Below, piece after piece: positions 63,406 through 64,000 of a stretch of DNA of 64,000 nt. The notes beneath the pieces are model-generated. The model saw only the letters and a list, made by a program, of their open reading frames with translations. It had not been told where the DNA came from and ran no database searches. This DNA is from Brevipalpus yothersi (lineage: Eukaryota > Arthropoda > Arachnida > Trombidiformes > Tenuipalpidae): the NCBI GenBank assembly GCA_003956705.1, contig QZCP01000255.1:1-64000 (forward strand). Reading direction: 5' to 3'. Made by a program: the position numbers and the translations under genes. Within the stretch, counting starts at the first letter, position 1, and each line of letters begins with the position of its first letter.

Positions 63406-64000
63406 ACAACTCTCTTCTACTTGCTGCCGAGAGTGACCCTGTTTCACTTTTGAAAGCAGTTTCATGTTCTGTTATAATTAACTAAGCCTCATTTGGAACA
63501 GCGTATAACATAGCGTTTATATTAACTTAATTCTGAGTGCATTCATGGGCCAATTTCAATTGAGACGCTCTAAAAATAAAGATGTGATTCCAGTCACTTC
63601 ACTATCGACGTTCTCAAATAAAAGGAAGAAGATACATTCCTTACGATTATGCTAGCACATCATTCCACAAGCTTCACACTTTTGATATTCATTCTGCTCT
63701 CGATACCATCTCACCATCATCTCCTTCTTCTTCATATTATCATTCTTCTTCTTCTGTTTATCTTCACTCATCAAACAGTGTAAAAAAATTCGGTAATCAT
63801 GTCATCATGATATGCACTGGGGAAATTTATCTGAACTTGACCATGTGTAAGAAATGGCACAAAGTTTCAACATTTCATTCATAATAGGTTCCAGAATATT
63901 GATGGAATAGGATCTCATCAAAATTTTAAAAGAAATACAGATAATGAATTAGAGAGAATAAAATATCAACGCATCTTCTCAAAACAAATAAATTCGAATA
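61633..64000. other. Pyrimidine-rich, repeat-rich DNA downstream of the elongase
   Basis: Long CT-rich stretches and short microsatellites with no supported gene. The first part may be the elongase 3' UTR. Many short frames here encode Ser/Leu runs and are artefacts of the CT repeats. Confidence 0.5.
63339..63403. repeat. (TC)n microsatellite
   Basis: About 32 uninterrupted TC units. Confidence 0.95.

Noticed and set aside
62114..63453. Several frames rich in Ser/Leu or Arg/Glu downstream of the elongase
   Set aside because: They are produced by CT and GA microsatellites read in different frames.

Overview
The window is nuclear DNA of an arthropod, most likely an acariform mite, and a spider-mite relative is plausible. 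This is inferred from short GT-AG introns (mostly 51-110 bp), AT-rich intergenic DNA, a small cluster of chemoreceptor genes of the gustatory receptor type, and compact divergent gene pairs. No bacterial operon, phage or CRISPR feature is present. I could not run searches, so species and orthology rest on motifs and domain order.

Layout. 1-2000: the N-terminal part of a minus-strand gene with SIAH/RING-like zinc fingers, behind a GC-richer leader with a TATA box that may be an LTR or promoter. 2.2-4.0 kb: a minus-strand carboxylesterase-like gene that has lost catalytic residues and carries one frame break. 4.4-13.3 kb: three genes for fast-evolving secreted proteins (4417-5664 +, 6924-7544 -, 11834-13281 +) that share an intron-phase pattern and a similar C-terminus. 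They are interleaved with a chemoreceptor gene (9842-11184) and a doubtful small gene (8726-9013). 14.4-15.7 kb: a four-exon serpin. 16.4-27.7 kb: one gene for a secreted, largely disordered protein of about 3,596 residues. 28.9-33.4 kb: two more chemoreceptor genes with the same three-exon structure as the first. 35-40.6 kb: a tandem segmental duplication carrying two paralogous small secreted proteins, a stray copy of the last cubilin exon, and a 301-bp mariner-type MITE.

40.5-53.4 kb: cubilin on the minus strand (10 coding exons, about 3,837 residues, 8 EGF and 27 CUB domains). 53.9 kb: a tiny PHD-like zinc finger gene. 55.9-57.3 kb: U2AF large subunit, minus strand, without an N-terminal RS domain. 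57.5-58.2 kb: divergent from it, a spliced 54-residue microprotein ORF that ends 6 nt before the start codon of ribosomal protein eL30. 60.6-61.6 kb: an intronless very-long-chain fatty acid elongase set in microsatellite-rich DNA, which continues to the window end.

The left two thirds look like accessory, fast-evolving content: secreted proteins, chemoreceptors, serpin and esterase-like genes. The right third is conserved housekeeping content (cubilin, U2AF2, RPL30, ELOVL). The best candidates for something undescribed are the secreted three-gene family with matching intron phases, the duplicated two-cysteine small secreted proteins, the giant disordered secreted protein, and the microprotein overlapping the RPL30 leader.
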